Counted from the stretch's first letter, positions 13,021 to 23,779 are shown. The stretch is DNA of 64,000 nt from Odobenus rosmarus divergens (GCF_000321225.1 NW_004450380.1:1259108-1323107); one strand, 5' to 3'. Translations and numbers: made by a program. The notes: a model not told the origin generated them from the sequence alone.

Positions 13021-13445
13021 TGTAATAGGTTGAATTGTATCCTCCAAGAAGACATGTTGAGGTCCTAACGGCTGGGGCCTCAGAATGTGACCTTATTTGA
13101 AAATAGGATCCTCAAAGGTAGATGTATCTAGTTAGGATGAGGTCATACTGGAAGAGCAGATACCCAGCAAGAAGAGAAGAGAGACAGGCAGGGAAAGATG
13201 GACATGTCATGATTCGGGCAGAGATCAGAAAGAGGCACCTACAAGCCAAGGAATGCCAAGGATTGCCAGCAAGCACCAGGCACAAGGAAGGATTTTCCCC
13301 TACAGGTTTCAGGAGGAGCCTGTGCCTTGCCGACACCTTAATTTTAGATTTCCAGCTTCCAGGTTTGTGAGACAGGAAATTTCTGTTGTTTTAAGCTACT
13401 CCATTTCTCATACATTGTTACGACAGTCCTAGCAAACAAAGACAG
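13021..13445 (+). mobile_element. MLT1-type MaLR LTR (solo)
   Basis: Starts 'tgtaataggttgaattgtat', then 'ttgaggtcctaacg', 'gaatgtgaccttatttgaaa', 'caagccaaggaatgccaagg' and 'ttctgttgttttaagctact', and ends near 'agcaaacaaa'. This is the order of a MaLR-class non-coding LTR. No internal region or partner LTR is present, so it is a solitary LTR, heavily mutated. Confidence 0.75.
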
Positions 13446-13509
13446 TATATATTTGTGATCTGTACTACGTAATGACTTATTTTAGTGCTTTTTAAAAAAT
13501 GATGTTTAT

Positions 13510-13765
13510 GGAATAAGTCCTGGAGACCTAATACATATTACAGTGATTATAGACAATAAAACTGTATTATAAACACTACACTTGCTAAGTAACTAGATCT
13601 TAATTGTTCTCCAAACTGGAAAAAATGATAATTATGTGACACCGTAGAGATATTAGCCAACACTACAATAGCAATCATATTGCAATATAAATGTATCAGT
13701 TGCGATATGTTGTACACCTTAAACTTACACATAATGTTCTAGGTCAAATATGTATCAATTTAAAA
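13510..13765 (+). mobile_element. Old L1 (L1MA-like) 3' end
   Basis: 'gtgattatagacaataaaac', 'gctaagtaactagatcttaa' and 'tatgttgtacaccttaaact' follow the 3' UTR of old mammalian L1 elements. Only this end survives. Confidence 0.7.
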
Positions 13766-14191
13766 AATTTGCTCATATCTCTCAGTAGGAGCCCCCCCAC
13801 CCAATCGTAAGGTCATAGGTCCAGAAATAGCCACTTCAATCTGTGATAAATTTCTTTGCCAAGCATTGGAAACAACACTCTCCAGTTAAATTCCCTGCTG
13901 AGAGCCTAAGACCTGTGTCTGTCCTCCATGCTGCTGATTGAAGGACATTCTTAGGCTCCCATACCAGACACCAGTGTGACAAGAATCCCATTGGGTATTC
14001 TTGCCCCGGTGGAGGGCTGTCCCAGCTTTGACTTGGAGGCTGCTCTCAATGTACCATTATGGGGAGAAACAAATGTATTCTTTCCTTGAAAGGAAATGCC
14101 TTGTTTTTCTTTATTACTCATATAATTCTTTATCGGTTGAAGATAAAGTAGAAGATACAGAAAAACATAAAGAAGAAAGTAAAACAATCAT
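13766..14191. other. Unique spacer, nothing recognised
   Basis: No repeat or gene signature seen. Confidence 0.35.
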
Positions 14192-14249
14192 TGAACAGTA
14201 ACATTTTTTTAAATTTTTTTTTTAAAGATTTTATTTATTTATTCATGAA

Positions 14250-14283
<34 letters not shown>

Positions 14284-14418
14284 AGAGGGAGAAGCAGGCT
14301 CCCAAGAAGAAGGGAGCCCGATGCGGGACTCGATCCCAGGACCCTGGGATCATGACCTGAGCTGAAGGCAGACGCTTAACCATCTGAGCCACCCAGGCGC
14401 CCTGAACAGTAACATTTT
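14192..14418 (-). mobile_element. Can-SINE (younger type), minus strand, perfect TSD
   Basis: SINE body at about 14208-14402, flanked by TGAACAGTAACATTTT at 14192-14207 and again at 14403-14418 (16 bp, perfect). It contains a (GA)n tract at about 14254-14281. The perfect duplication suggests a fairly recent insertion. Confidence 0.96.
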
Positions 14419-14429
14419 GTATGCCCTTC

Positions 14430-14800
14430 CAGACATATTTCTGTAGACTTTTTTTTCTAAAAAAGGTACTGTGAGCATACGTACTCTTTTAAAATGTGCT
14501 TTTTTCCCTGTTATCCACATATGGTGAGTAGTTTCCTTTGAATGGATTGCTGTAACTTACTTAAGCAGTCCCCTATTGGTGGATGTCTAGATCTGTTTCC
14601 ATTCTACTGGTGTTATTGACTCTTCTTCTAACCAAAGGAAGTAGAACTGCTGGGCCAAAAATGTACACATTTTAAGGCTTTTGGTAAGTGTTTCCCAATC
14701 ATCTCTTAAAGGTTTGCTCCATCTGGTACTCCCACCAGCGGTATATAAGATGGCAAACTCTACCTCGTTCCATTTTGTTTTTATTGTTTAGCCAAAGTAA
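14430..14800. mobile_element. Ancient L1-like 3' fragment
   Basis: Phrases such as 'agtagaactgctgggccaaa' and 'tactcccaccagcggtatat' are typical of old L1 3' UTRs. Orientation and exact subfamily are not certain. Confidence 0.45.
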
Positions 14801-15469
14801 AATTTGGTATCTCTTTGCTGTTTCCTTTCATTGCTTTAATCACTAATGACGGTGAAACTCCGCCCGTCCAAACTCCCCACTCCCTTCCCCCTACACAAAT
14901 TCAGCCGTTTTCTGATTCGTATGTTCCAAACCTCAAAATATCTGCCTGGACTTTCTGGATTTTGTTCACCACCTTGTTGTTTTCTGAATTATCAACATAT
15001 TCCCAGGTACAGAGCACAGGATTTCGAGCATTTTCTAGAATACCAAGGAGATCACTTGTCACCAGTTAGGAAACCCCTGCAGACCACCCTCGTTTCAGCC
15101 ATCTTCCTGGAAGTGTCTAGGGCACACCATTCATGGTTTTACAGCTTGGTTTTTAAACCCCCTTCTCTGTGGCAGAGGCTCTGCTTTAACCCCTGCAATG
15201 GGGAAATGAGCTGGGGGAGGGTGGCTGTTCATTGAACCCAAGCCCTTCCAGAAGAAGCAAGGGAGCTTTCTGGGGGCCAGTCTTTGCTGCTGACAGTGAA
15301 CCACAGCCCGCCTCTTCCCTGGGTCTCCTCCATTTGCCTGGCGTGTGACCTCCAAAGTGTCAGTTGAGACGGAAACATAGATGTTTTTCTTTCAGAACTC
15401 CCAGGTTGGGTTATGGAAAAGTTGTGTCAGTGACAGGTGCAGCTTAGATGTGAAGAAGGTACACTCTGG
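14801..15469. other. Unique sequence, nothing recognised
   Basis: Overlapping open frames at 14815-15235 lack any recognisable domain. Confidence 0.35.
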
Positions 15470-15474
15470 AAGCC

Positions 15475-15610
15475 CGGTTCCACGTGCGGCGCCCCAGGGC
15501 CGGTTTGTGCCTCGGTTTCCTCCCCTGTAAAGCGCACCTACCTCACAGGGTTGTGGTGCCCATGAGATCACTCCCTCCCTGCGAGGCTCTCAGGACAGAG
15601 CCTGGAGCAT
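15475..15610 (+). mobile_element. MIR-like fragment, plus strand
   Basis: 'gtgcctcggtttcctcccct' followed by 'acctcacagggttgtggtgc' is a MIR core with GC-rich substitutions. It lies at the left edge of the CpG island. Confidence 0.55.
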
Positions 15611-15865
15611 TCAAAGTGCCACCTGAACCAAGAGAACGTAAAAGGAGAGGGGAACAGAGGGCGGAGGGTTTAAAAAGTGGGGTGAACACCAGGCAGGATA
15701 GAAGAACTGGTTTGAGGCAGAAGGCCAGCCTGCGGTCTTGCTTTTCCCCTTCCGCAGAAGCCTGGAAGTAGGGAGACCGGAGTCGCCACCAGTCCGGTGT
15801 CCCCGCAGCGGGGCGGCGCCCACACGTGGAGGCACAGCAGAGAGCGGCCAGGCGGGGTCGAGGGC

Positions 15866-16040
15866 CGGGGCTGGGGGCTGGGGGCTGGGGGCCGGGGCGG
15901 GGAGTGGGGCCCGGGGCCTGGGCGGGGAGTTGGGCTGGGGTCGGGACCAGGAGTTGGGGGCTGGCGGTCAGGGGTAGGGGCCCGGGTGTGGGGGGGAGCG
16001 CGCCTGGGGCCGGGGCGGGGGGGGCCGGGGGGTCGGACGG
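15866..16040 (+). repeat. G-rich minisatellite-like tract, strong G-quadruplex potential
   Basis: Runs of four or five G at 15867-15870, 15873-15877, 15880-15884, 15887-15891, 15894-15897 and 15899-15902 are separated by only one or two bases, and more G runs follow to about 16030. The C-rich complement could form an i-motif. The unit is an irregular GGGGCT/GGGGCC type. Confidence 0.85.
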
Positions 16041-16168
16041 GGAGCCAGTGGGGGCGGAGAGCGGGCGCCCGGGCCCCACGCGGGGAGCCAGCCAGCGCTT
16101 TGTGCGACGCTGCTGAATGGAGCCGGTCTGTGTGCGCGCGGGCTTGCACGGATTAGTCGTGCTTTCCC

Positions 16169-16236
16169 ATGAACTACAAAAGAACGCCCGAATCTGGGAC
16201 ATTTGTCATCAAGGGGCAGGCTGCTCAGGATGCAAG
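16169..16236 (+). other. Candidate first coding exon (ATG to splice donor), unproven
   Basis: An ATG at 16169 opens 22 complete codons (MNYKRTPESGTFVIKGQAAQ then DA) ending in AG immediately before a GTAACC donor-like site at 16237. Unspliced, the frame stops at once (AGG TAA). It sits at the downstream edge of CpG island 1, where a first exon would be expected. I do not recognise the peptide, and the Kozak context (C at -3) is weak. It could equally be chance. Confidence 0.2.
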
Positions 16237-16270
16237 GTAACCGGAGCTTTTCCCGGACTGCTTCAGTCTT

Positions 16271-17054
16271 TTGGGACGTGGGGTCACTCTAATCCTTCCT
16301 GTTTATATTGTGAACGCGTATGCAGCGAGGCTTAAGCCCCGCAACGGTAAATAAGAATCGCGAGGCAGGCATTCCTAAACAGCTACGTCCTCTGGCTGCT
16401 TTCTGCATTTTGTTTGGAAGGGGCACTGTTCCCTCCCATTTATTCAGTCCGGTCACAGACAGCAGTGCGGCTGAGGCGCGACCAACTCGATTTAGCTCTT
16501 GGATAGTTTAATACTCTTGTTTACACATTTATTTCTGTTTTATTTCTTTTTTTGGTGCCACCACTCTGCCTTCCTGTTACTGTGAGGGTTTCAGAAGATG
16601 GTAGTAGATAACTGTCCAAGCACATCTCATTTAACAGCTGATTCTCAGAAAATCACAACTGTATGATGATTTGTGGAAGCCAGGAGATAAATCTCAACGG
16701 TAGGACCCTCTACCAGTTACTCACAATTCTCGCCCAAATGACACGTGTTTCTCTTTTATTCAAATGTGATCTATTTCAGTACCTGGAATCCCAAGTCTGC
16801 AGTTTCCTGCAATTACGCATCTGTGTTTGGTGAACTTTAAATCTTGCCACCTCACTCTTGGTCAGGAGGTGGGGAAACGGTTCTCGTAGTGGAGCCTGAA
16901 GTCAGGGCTTCCAGAAGAAGGGATCTGCTGCTGAAGCTGAGAGCCCACCTGAAAGGGGGAGTGCTGAGGGTCTCAGCAGACACCCCTGAGTGCCCACGGA
17001 CCAGACCCCATCTTAATCTCTCCATCTTCAAAGATAGTGAGACATTTTTCCTGA
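16271..17054. other. Unique sequence, nothing recognised
   Basis: Sequence downstream of the CpG island returns to average GC content. No exon or repeat supported. Confidence 0.35.
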
Positions 17055-17150
17055 TTCCTTATTTTATTGATTCATTCCACAAAGATGTACAGAATTACAA
17101 TATTCCAAGCCTTGGGCTAAGACCAGGAAGAGTAATATGGTGGAGAGCCT
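17055..17150 (-). mobile_element. L2 LINE fragment, minus strand
   Basis: 'tattgattcattccacaaag' and 'ccaagccttgggctaagacc' resemble the reverse of the L2 3' end. Confidence 0.45.
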
Positions 17151-17279
17151 GCTTTATTTATAATATAACATTATATAATAATAGGGTGTATTTCTATGTA
17201 TGTATTGCTTGGGAGAAGAGTGGAGAATTGAAAGGATTAGCAAGGCTTCCAAGAGAAAGAGGTACTTGAGGAGGGTGTT

Positions 17280-17425
17280 AGCCATGGTTCCCCAATTTGG
17301 CCATTCTTTGGAATGACTTAAGGAGGTGACCAAAAGTCATATTTCCTGGCTTCATCCCCCACCTACTGAGTTGGGATTTGTGAGGCAGGGCAGGGAACCT
17401 GAATTCAACAGGTGGATGAGCTTAC
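17280..17425 (-). mobile_element. MER5A-like hAT-Charlie DNA transposon relic
   Basis: 'ccatggttccccaatttggc' and 'cacctactgagttgggattt' followed by 'ggaacctgaattcaacaggt' follow the MER5A order. It is a non-autonomous hAT relic with no coding capacity. Confidence 0.55.
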
Positions 17426-17722
17426 CGTGTGGCAGGCAGCTGAGCCCTTGGTCCCTTTGAAAACAGAGGAACAGTGGGGTGGAGGGACACAGATTGGCGC
17501 TAATGGAGCAGAGGTGACAAAGACCTGATGTGGTCAATGGTGAGTAGCTACCCCATTTATTCCAAAGGCATATAGTTGGTATTTCTGCAACAACTATGTA
17601 GGAAGACTTTACCTCTAGAATTTATTTGTTCCTTTAGCTTGACATTTTTATTACACTGGTAGAAATCAGTGGGGGAACACATATATTATATAGTACTTGA
17701 TTTAGGGCTCCTCTCTCTCCAA
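17426..17722. other. Unique spacer, nothing recognised
   Basis: No repeat or gene signature seen. Confidence 0.3.

Positions 17723-17723
<1 letters not shown>

Positions 17724-17755
<32 letters not shown>
17724..17755. repeat. (CA)16 microsatellite
   Basis: Uninterrupted CA dinucleotide tract of about 32 bp, probably length-polymorphic. Confidence 0.97.
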
Positions 17756-17757
<2 letters not shown>

Positions 17758-17882
17758 ACTCACTGCTGGACTGCATCTAGTTAATATAATGAGAGAGACC
17801 TATTTTTCTGGAAATTGTGAAATATCTGAGGGCAAGTCTTAGGTAAAAAGTAAATTCTTAAAAAACAAAACAAAACAAAAAC

Positions 17883-18105
17883 AAAACTAGACTAGGGCGC
17901 CTGGGTGGCTCAGTTGGTTGGGCTCTGCCTTCAGCTCAGGGCTCAAGTCATGATCCCAGGGCCCTGGCATCAAGCCTTACATCGCATCGGGCTCCCTGCT
18001 CAATGGGGGGGGGGTCTGCTTCTCCCTCTCCCTCTACCTCCCCTCCCTGCTTGTGTTCTCTCTCTCTCAAATAAATAAATAAATCTTAAAAAAAAAACTA
18101 GACTA
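17883..18105 (+). mobile_element. Can-SINE with TSD
   Basis: The head 'gggcgcctgggtggctcagt' starts at 17895 and the tail ends at about 18093. The duplication AAAACTAGACTA is present at 17883-17894 and 18094-18105. A run of nine G interrupts the body at about 18006-18014. Confidence 0.95.
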
Positions 18106-18282
18106 ACACATGAATGTTTATTTTATAAGTAAAGATCTTTATTTTGCAGATACATTATAAATACATGTAGCCATAAAGGCTTTTTGTATAATCATTGGTG
18201 ACAGAAAAAGCCTTCAAGGTGCTTGTGGGGACAAGTTACTGTACAGGGCTGAATGGTAAGCAACTGACCCTTTCTATTTTAT

Positions 18283-18484
18283 TTTATTTTATTTTTTAAA
18301 TTTAATTTTATTTTTTGAGAGAGAGAGAGAGTGTGCTAGTGAGGGGTGAGGGGCAGAAGGAGAGAATCTCAAGCAGACTCTGAACTAAGCCCGATGTGGG
18401 GCTTGATCTCAGGACTCATGAGATCACAACCTGAGCCGAAACCAAGAGTCCAACACTCAACCAACTGCACCATCCAGGCATCCT
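18283..18484 (-). mobile_element. Can-SINE (older type), minus strand
   Basis: Carries 'aatctcaagcagactctgaa' and 'ccgaaaccaagagtc', the older version of the body, and is more diverged than its plus-strand neighbour. No clear TSD found. Confidence 0.85.
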
Positions 18485-18788
18485 GAATTTTCATAAATTA
18501 AAAATACCATCTTTTCATTGACCAGTAACTTTCAGCATTAAAATTTATAGATTTTTTTCCATGTGAGTGATATAGAAGGTGATCCGATCATCCTATTATT
18601 TCCTGTGATAGATCACCTCCTTTCAAGAAGCCAGGAGACATGCTTTTGCGTGTTCTTCCACAGGGCATCCAGGAAGCTTGGTGGCCATTTGCTATCTGTG
18701 ACGAGCAAGCAGGGGTATGTCTGTGCTTTTTCCATCTTTTATGCCAGAGTCTGTTGTTTTTTTTTATTCTGCATGTGGCTATTTCAAC
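18485..18788. other. Unique spacer, nothing recognised
   Basis: No repeat or gene signature seen. Confidence 0.3.
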
Positions 18789-18985
18789 TGAGCAGTTGTC
18801 TATTGAGCGTATATTAAGTGCTCAGTGCTCTGTGAGGCGACAAGAAAATGCAGCATTAGACTAGGTTCCTGCCAGCAAGGAACTTAAGACTTACCTGAAA
18901 AAGTGATGTGGATGTCGGAAACAAGCAGTGGAAGACTGAATAATAAAGTGCACAGGACCTGATCAGTGGGCAGAAAGGAATGGTA
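18789..18985 (-). mobile_element. L2 LINE fragment, minus strand
   Basis: 'tattgagcgtatattaagtg', 'ctcagtgctctgtgaggcga' and 'gccagcaaggaacttaagac' match the reverse of the L2 3' end in order. Confidence 0.55.
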
Positions 18986-19476
18986 TAAAAAAGCGTAGCA
19001 TGAGGAATGATGGTTGGGGCTGCCAACCATCGGTGAGGCTGCCATTTGCTCAGCTAAAGAGCCCAGGAAGAGGGTATGAACTCTGGGTGGGGGGCATTGC
19101 CTGCGGATACTTGGCTTCAAGAAGGCCTGAAAGAAAAAGGCAAGGGACGCTTGCTCAAAACAGCTGGCCCAGAATTACGGTTACCGAAAAGAGTGCGAAT
19201 ATCACAAAACTCGATAAAATAAAAATATTATCATCAATAGAAATTTGGGAGTAGAGATGGGAGGAGGCTAATTGCCTCACCTATCAATCCTTACTATCTA
19301 AAATGCAACCTCTATGGAAAAGGTAAAGATACTCTAACTTCTTAAACATCAGATTTGCTTCTTTTTAAAATACTTAGATATTTTAGGAAAATAATATATC
19401 TTATGGCCAAGAAATACATGTCTAAAAATTCCATGATACTTTTCAGTTTCACTTCAAGGTATTTTTCCTGCTGATT
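18986..19476. other. Unique sequence, nothing recognised
   Basis: No repeat or gene signature seen. Confidence 0.3.
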
Positions 19477-19713
19477 AAAATCAAGCCACATTTGGGGCAC
19501 CTGAGTGGCTCAGTCGTTAAGCGTCTGCCTTTGGCTCAGGTCATGATCCCAGGGTCCTGGGATCAAGCCCCGCATCGGGCTCTCTGCTCAGTGGGGAGTC
19601 TGCTTCTCGCTCTGCCTCTCTCTCCAGGATGTGTTCCCTCTCTCAAATAAATAAATAAAATCTTAAAAGAAAAGAAAATTCTTTTAAAAAATAAAATAAA
19701 ATCAAGCCACATT
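19477..19713 (+). mobile_element. Can-SINE (younger type) with perfect TSD
   Basis: Flanked by AAAATCAAGCCACATT at 19477-19492 and 19698-19713 (16 bp, perfect). The tail is long and A-rich. Confidence 0.96.
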
Positions 19714-20379
19714 AAAGTGAATACTTTTAATTAATAAGAGAATACATAGTACGCTATCCTTATTAAATTATTTCTTTCTAAAGTTCTCTTTTCCTGGATC
19801 TGTCTCACATGCAGAGTAACGTCTGCAATAATGCTCATCAGTGTTAACATTAGTTAGTTCTCCGGCAGTGGGATTTGGGTGATTTGTTGCTTTTTTCCCC
19901 CCTTTGTACTTTTATGTATTGCTCATTAAAAAAATGAGTGTATATCATTTTGATAAAAACAATGAGGTCATTATTTTTAAAAAATGAGTATCTGCCCAAA
20001 GGAGAGAGAAACTTTGGGAGAATGGCTATCCAAAAAGAGTCAAAGCAAACTAACTTTCCGAATGGCCAGTTTGCTGGTAGAAACTCCAAGCTCCTGTCTT
20101 TCCACCGCATTGTTATATATCATTATGCTAGATATTTATTTTCCAAGCATGGGGGAACAGAACTGATGGGGCTCTCGCAATGTCTGAGCCTGGAGATATT
20201 TTGAGTGGTTTAACAACCACAATTATTTGTTTACTCATTCTTCATTATTCTTGTGCTCTGGGAGGAGGTCCCAGTCACTCCTGGGGTGAATCTCGATTTG
20301 TCCAAACCATTCCTAGTGGTTTAATTTCCCATTGCCAGTGATTGGTGAAACATGAGCATCTGACACAGTTCAGGCCAAC
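19714..20379. other. Unique sequence, nothing recognised
   Basis: No repeat or gene signature seen. Confidence 0.3.
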
Positions 20380-20940
20380 TAGATGTGAAAGGAAGATTCT
20401 TGGGTAGGAATTTTCTGTGAAAAGTTTGGGAATGTCCTCATTTTCCTACCTCTTTGTGCTATTGCAGAAGGATAAAATGCTTGGAGCTATAGTCGCCAAC
20501 TTAAGACTCCGAGAGAGGACAAAGGCCACAACACTGGAAATAAGAGAACAGAAAGACAGCTTCTTTTTCTTTTTCTTTTTTTTTAAAGATTTTATTTATT
20601 TATTTGACAGAGAGAGACACAGCGAGCGAGGGAACACAAACAGGGGGAGTGGGAGAGGGAGAAGCAGGCCTCCCGCGGAACAGGGAGCCTGATGTGGGGC
20701 TCGATCCCAGGACCTTGGGATCATGACCTGAGCCGAAGGCAGATGCTTAACGACTGAGCCACCCAGGTACTCCATGAAAGACAGTTTCTTGATGACATAG
20801 ATTTAGTTGCCAATTAACCCTAGAACAGTTCCACTTATAGTCTTGTTATGTGAGATAATAAATGCTCTATACTTTAAGGTACATTAAGTTTGGTTCTCTG
20901 TTCTTGTAACTGAAAGCATCCTAGCAAGTGCATATAACCA
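20380..20940 (+). mobile_element. Old retroelement-like repeat interrupted by a SINE, family not named
   Basis: The left part ('aagtttgggaatgtcctcat', 'gctattgcagaaggataaaa') and right part ('gtgagataataaatgctcta', 'gtaactgaaagcatcctagc') look like the two halves of one dispersed mammalian repeat, split by the SINE at 20566-20775. I recognise the ending but not the family name. Confidence 0.45.
20551..20790 (-). mobile_element. Can-SINE (younger type), minus strand, nested, with TSD
   Basis: SINE body at about 20566-20775, flanked by GAAAGACAGCTTCTT (20551-20565) and GAAAGACAGTTTCTT (20776-20790), one mismatch. It lies inside the older repeat, which must therefore have been there first. Confidence 0.95.
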
Positions 20941-21109
20941 TGGGAAGCACTGTGACATGTGCATTAGTCTGGCAATAGGAGCAGAAAGAGTCTCATAGTT
21001 TTTTTCTTCAGTAAAAGCCCAGGCAGAATCAGAGAAAGGTTCTATGTTGCAAATGCATGGGTACCAGTTCAGGCCACGCCCACATGCATGGAAGGCAGCC
21101 ATTTCTTGA

Positions 21110-21250
21110 AATCTTACTCTGTGCTAAGTGCTTTATCTTCATAATCTGCAAAACAACTGTAAACCTACTTTACAGATAAAAAAATCTTGAAGCACAGGGG
21201 CTAGTTTCCGTCAGGATTTGAATCCAGGTCAAAGGTCTCTTTCAATAACT
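21110..21250 (-). mobile_element. MIR SINE fragment, minus strand
   Basis: 'ctgtgctaagtgctttatct' and 'caggatttgaatccaggtca' delimit a reverse-strand MIR. Confidence 0.7.
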
Positions 21251-21574
21251 GGCATTAACTCCCAGTCGTCAGATTGTTAATATTTTGGGGGCGGTGTGTT
21301 CACAAGTAATTACTGATAACCAAGCACCAAAATTAAAAAGAAATATACAGGGGCAGATTCAAAGCTATCCCGCCATAAAGCACTGTCATGATTCTGCATT
21401 CTAGTGCAGGCACTTTCTGTTGTGGGAGGGAAGATGGTGGTACTCTCGTCAGCCCCCAGGGAGTTGTGCCCATCCTACAGCCTACCTTATCTCTGCATTA
21501 TCCCCTGGGATTTTAGCAATCCATTCCTGTGCTGGGGTATGTCTGTTACTCCAAAGGATCCTTGTAGGTAGGGT
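21251..21574. other. Unique sequence, nothing recognised
   Basis: No repeat or gene signature seen. Confidence 0.3.
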
Positions 21575-21792
21575 CTTTTTTTTTTAAGATTTTATTTATT
21601 TATTCGAAAGAGAGAGAGAGAGAGAGGGTGCGAGCTGGGAGAGGAGCAGAGAGGGAGGAAGAGGGAAGGGAAAGAATCTCAAGCAGACTCTGCACTGGGT
21701 GAGAGCCCGACGTGAGGCTCCATCTCATGACCCTGAGATCATGGCCTGAGGCAAAACCAAGAGTCGGACGCTTGCCGACTGAGCCCCACCCC
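21575..21792 (-). mobile_element. Can-SINE (older type), minus strand
   Basis: T-rich tail at 21576-21600, (GA)n tract, 'aatctcaagcagactctgca' and 'accaagagtcggacgcttgc' body. The 209-codon minus-strand frame at 21600-22229 starts outside and runs into this SINE, so it is not a gene. Confidence 0.88.
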
Positions 21793-22239
21793 CTTCTTAA
21801 GACCATCCCAGGCCAGGCCTTTCTCTGCTGTTGGTAGAGGTGTAGTTTTGCCCCCAGCACAGCTCTTCTTCTCTTAGCTGTGCCAGCTCGAGAGAGCCTC
21901 TTATGTTGAGACTGTTTACTTGAGAAAAGCCAGACGCCAGGTCTCATTTCCCCTAAATCCCAGAGGACCAGTGTCAAGCTGGTGGGGTGGGTTTCTTGAA
22001 GTCTCCTCTTGCTCAGGCTTAAAGTGAGGAGGAGGCCCTCTCTGCTGCTCCCACGGACCACAGAGATCACCAATGATGACCAGTTAGAAAATACAGCCTT
22101 TTGCCCCTCTTTACCCCCCTTTATGCCTCCAGGTAGGTGATGCGCTAATGCGCAGAACCAGAGCCACGGCCTCCCAGTTCTTCCTGCCAAGGTTGGCTGA
22201 TGCCCAGAGGCAAGGGTAGGTTGTCTCAATCATAGGACT
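21793..22239. other. Unique sequence, nothing recognised
   Basis: No repeat or gene signature seen. Confidence 0.3.
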
Positions 22240-22405
22240 ACTGCCATTTTGGACCAGATGATGCTTTGCTGTGAGGCCTATCCTGTATCATGGACTTCTC
22301 AGCAGTGTCCTGGCCTCTACTCATTACAGGTCAGTAGCATCACCCAAGCTGTGACCACCAAACATGTCTCCAGACATTGCCAAGAGTCTTCTGAGTCTTG
22401 CGCTG
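22240..22405 (-). mobile_element. MER20-like hAT-Charlie DNA transposon relic
   Basis: 'ccattttggaccagatgatg', 'gcagtgtcctggcctctact', 'gctgtgaccaccaaacatgt' and 'ctccagacattgccaagagt' are in MER20 order on the reverse strand. Confidence 0.7.
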
Positions 22406-23779
22406 CTGTCAGCTCTCAGCCGGTCAGGGAGCCCCCACTTTGTCATTCTGCTGCCCATGGCTTCTGATGTAAGAAGGCGAGCCTAGAGCCTTGCCGGCAG
22501 CAGGCCCCGAGAAGACAACCAAGAAACCACATCGGTAGGAAGCTAAATGCTCTAGTTGTAATCCTGTGTCTCTCCTTTCTCTTGCCTCTCTAGAAAAGCC
22601 ACATTTTTGTGTTGTAACCTGGTCCCCATGGTAGCACAGGCATCGGGAGGAAATCTGAAGGGGCAACACAGGGGTCAGGAAGAGCAGGAGTGCAGCTCCC
22701 CGCCCCCACCCTGCTCCAGCAAGGCCAGCTTGGATCTCGGGGAGGTGGATCATCAGAGAGCCACTGTCTGGGCTCCAGATCCCACTGCTCTTCCTGCAGG
22801 GAGACTTTCCCTTTGCTGCCAACCCACCCAGGCAGATCAGACTTCCTTCTTTCTTTTTCCTTTTATTAGGAGACCACCAGTTTTCTGATAGTGTCCTATT
22901 AGGATTGGACAAGCAATAAGAGCCCCAGAGTGTGGCAGTAGTACTGATTGAGTGTCCCCCCCATCCTTAGGTTGGGGGGGCTTGATCTGGAAACCCCATG
23001 TGGAGCAGGGGCCTCCCCAGGGGAGGGGCAGGAAGTGGCTGCCAGGAACTGGATCCTTCTTTCAAAGAAGATTGCTTTTTCCAACCAAGTGCATCTAATA
23101 GATGCTTACAGAAGGTCAGTGATCGAGGAACGCTCGTGGCCACGTGGGCTACAGTGGGGAGCCCCCACATCTGCCCTGTCTGTTGCCATGGAGGGAACCT
23201 GTCTTGCTCTGATCCCAGAGACCAAAGTCACAGCTTCAACAAGCACCCAGGCCTGCATTTTGGTTTTTTTTTCCTTAGTGAAATGGAAGATGCAGAAGGG
23301 TAAGGTTGCTCCAACATGGGAGGCAACAGGAAAGGAAGCTCGGCACACCTAAGAGCCACCTGCTGCGAGAAGAAAAGTTATATGGCCCATAGCAGCATGG
23401 AAAACAGTATGAAAATGCCTGGGAAGCCAGAAAGGAAAGAGATTCTGAATATCATATCCTGTCTGGTGGGCAGCTGTTTTACATGGGCCGGTCTTGAGAA
23501 GGCCCCAGGAAACTGATGGTAGAGTGTTTGGAGAATGGGGAGTGGGCTGGGATGTGGCCTCTTGGGGGTGGACTGTGGTCCTCGCCTTTCCCAGCTGCCA
23601 TTTGTCCACATCTTCCCCCCTGACTAGTATCAGGAGGAGATTCCTCCCAGGAGGGAACCATGCCTGGTTGAAGCCTGTTTTCGTTGTCACTAGGGATTGG
23701 CTTACCGAAAGGCAAGAGATCCAGCTCTGCCAATGAGACCCAAGGGGAAATCTACACAGGCTGCCCTTCCTGAATAAAG
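22406..23779. other. Unique GC-moderate sequence, nothing recognised
   Basis: Several overlapping frames of 80-162 codons on both strands at 22.4-23.7 kb. None shows a domain, signal peptide or consistent frame preference, so none is called. Confidence 0.35.

Larger units (their letters stand above)
15470..16270. promoter_or_regulatory. CpG island 1, candidate promoter
   Basis: GC content rises sharply and CpG is frequent ('gcggcgccc', 'gagcgcgcc', 'tgtgcgcgcgggc'), unlike the AT-rich flanks. It overlaps a MIR-like fragment at 15475-15610 and a G-rich tract. The 219-codon minus-strand frame across it is a proline-rich shadow of that tract. CpG islands outside repeats usually mark transcription starts; which transcript this one serves cannot be told. 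Confidence 0.65.

Noticed and set aside
13021..13445. Intact endogenous retrovirus
   Set aside because: Only LTR-like sequence of MaLR type; no gag, pol or env frame and no second LTR nearby. The same holds for 26147-26553 and 40307-40655.
15543..16202. 219-codon minus-strand open frame
   Set aside because: Proline/alanine-rich translation of the C-rich strand of the CpG island; the other frames are open too, and no domain is visible.
21600..22229. 209-codon minus-strand open frame
   Set aside because: Its C-terminal part is the (GA)n and body of a Can-SINE; no recognisable domain in the rest.
22424..22912. 162-codon minus-strand open frame
   Set aside because: No domain, no paralogue recognised, overlaps frames on the opposite strand; consistent with chance in GC-moderate DNA.
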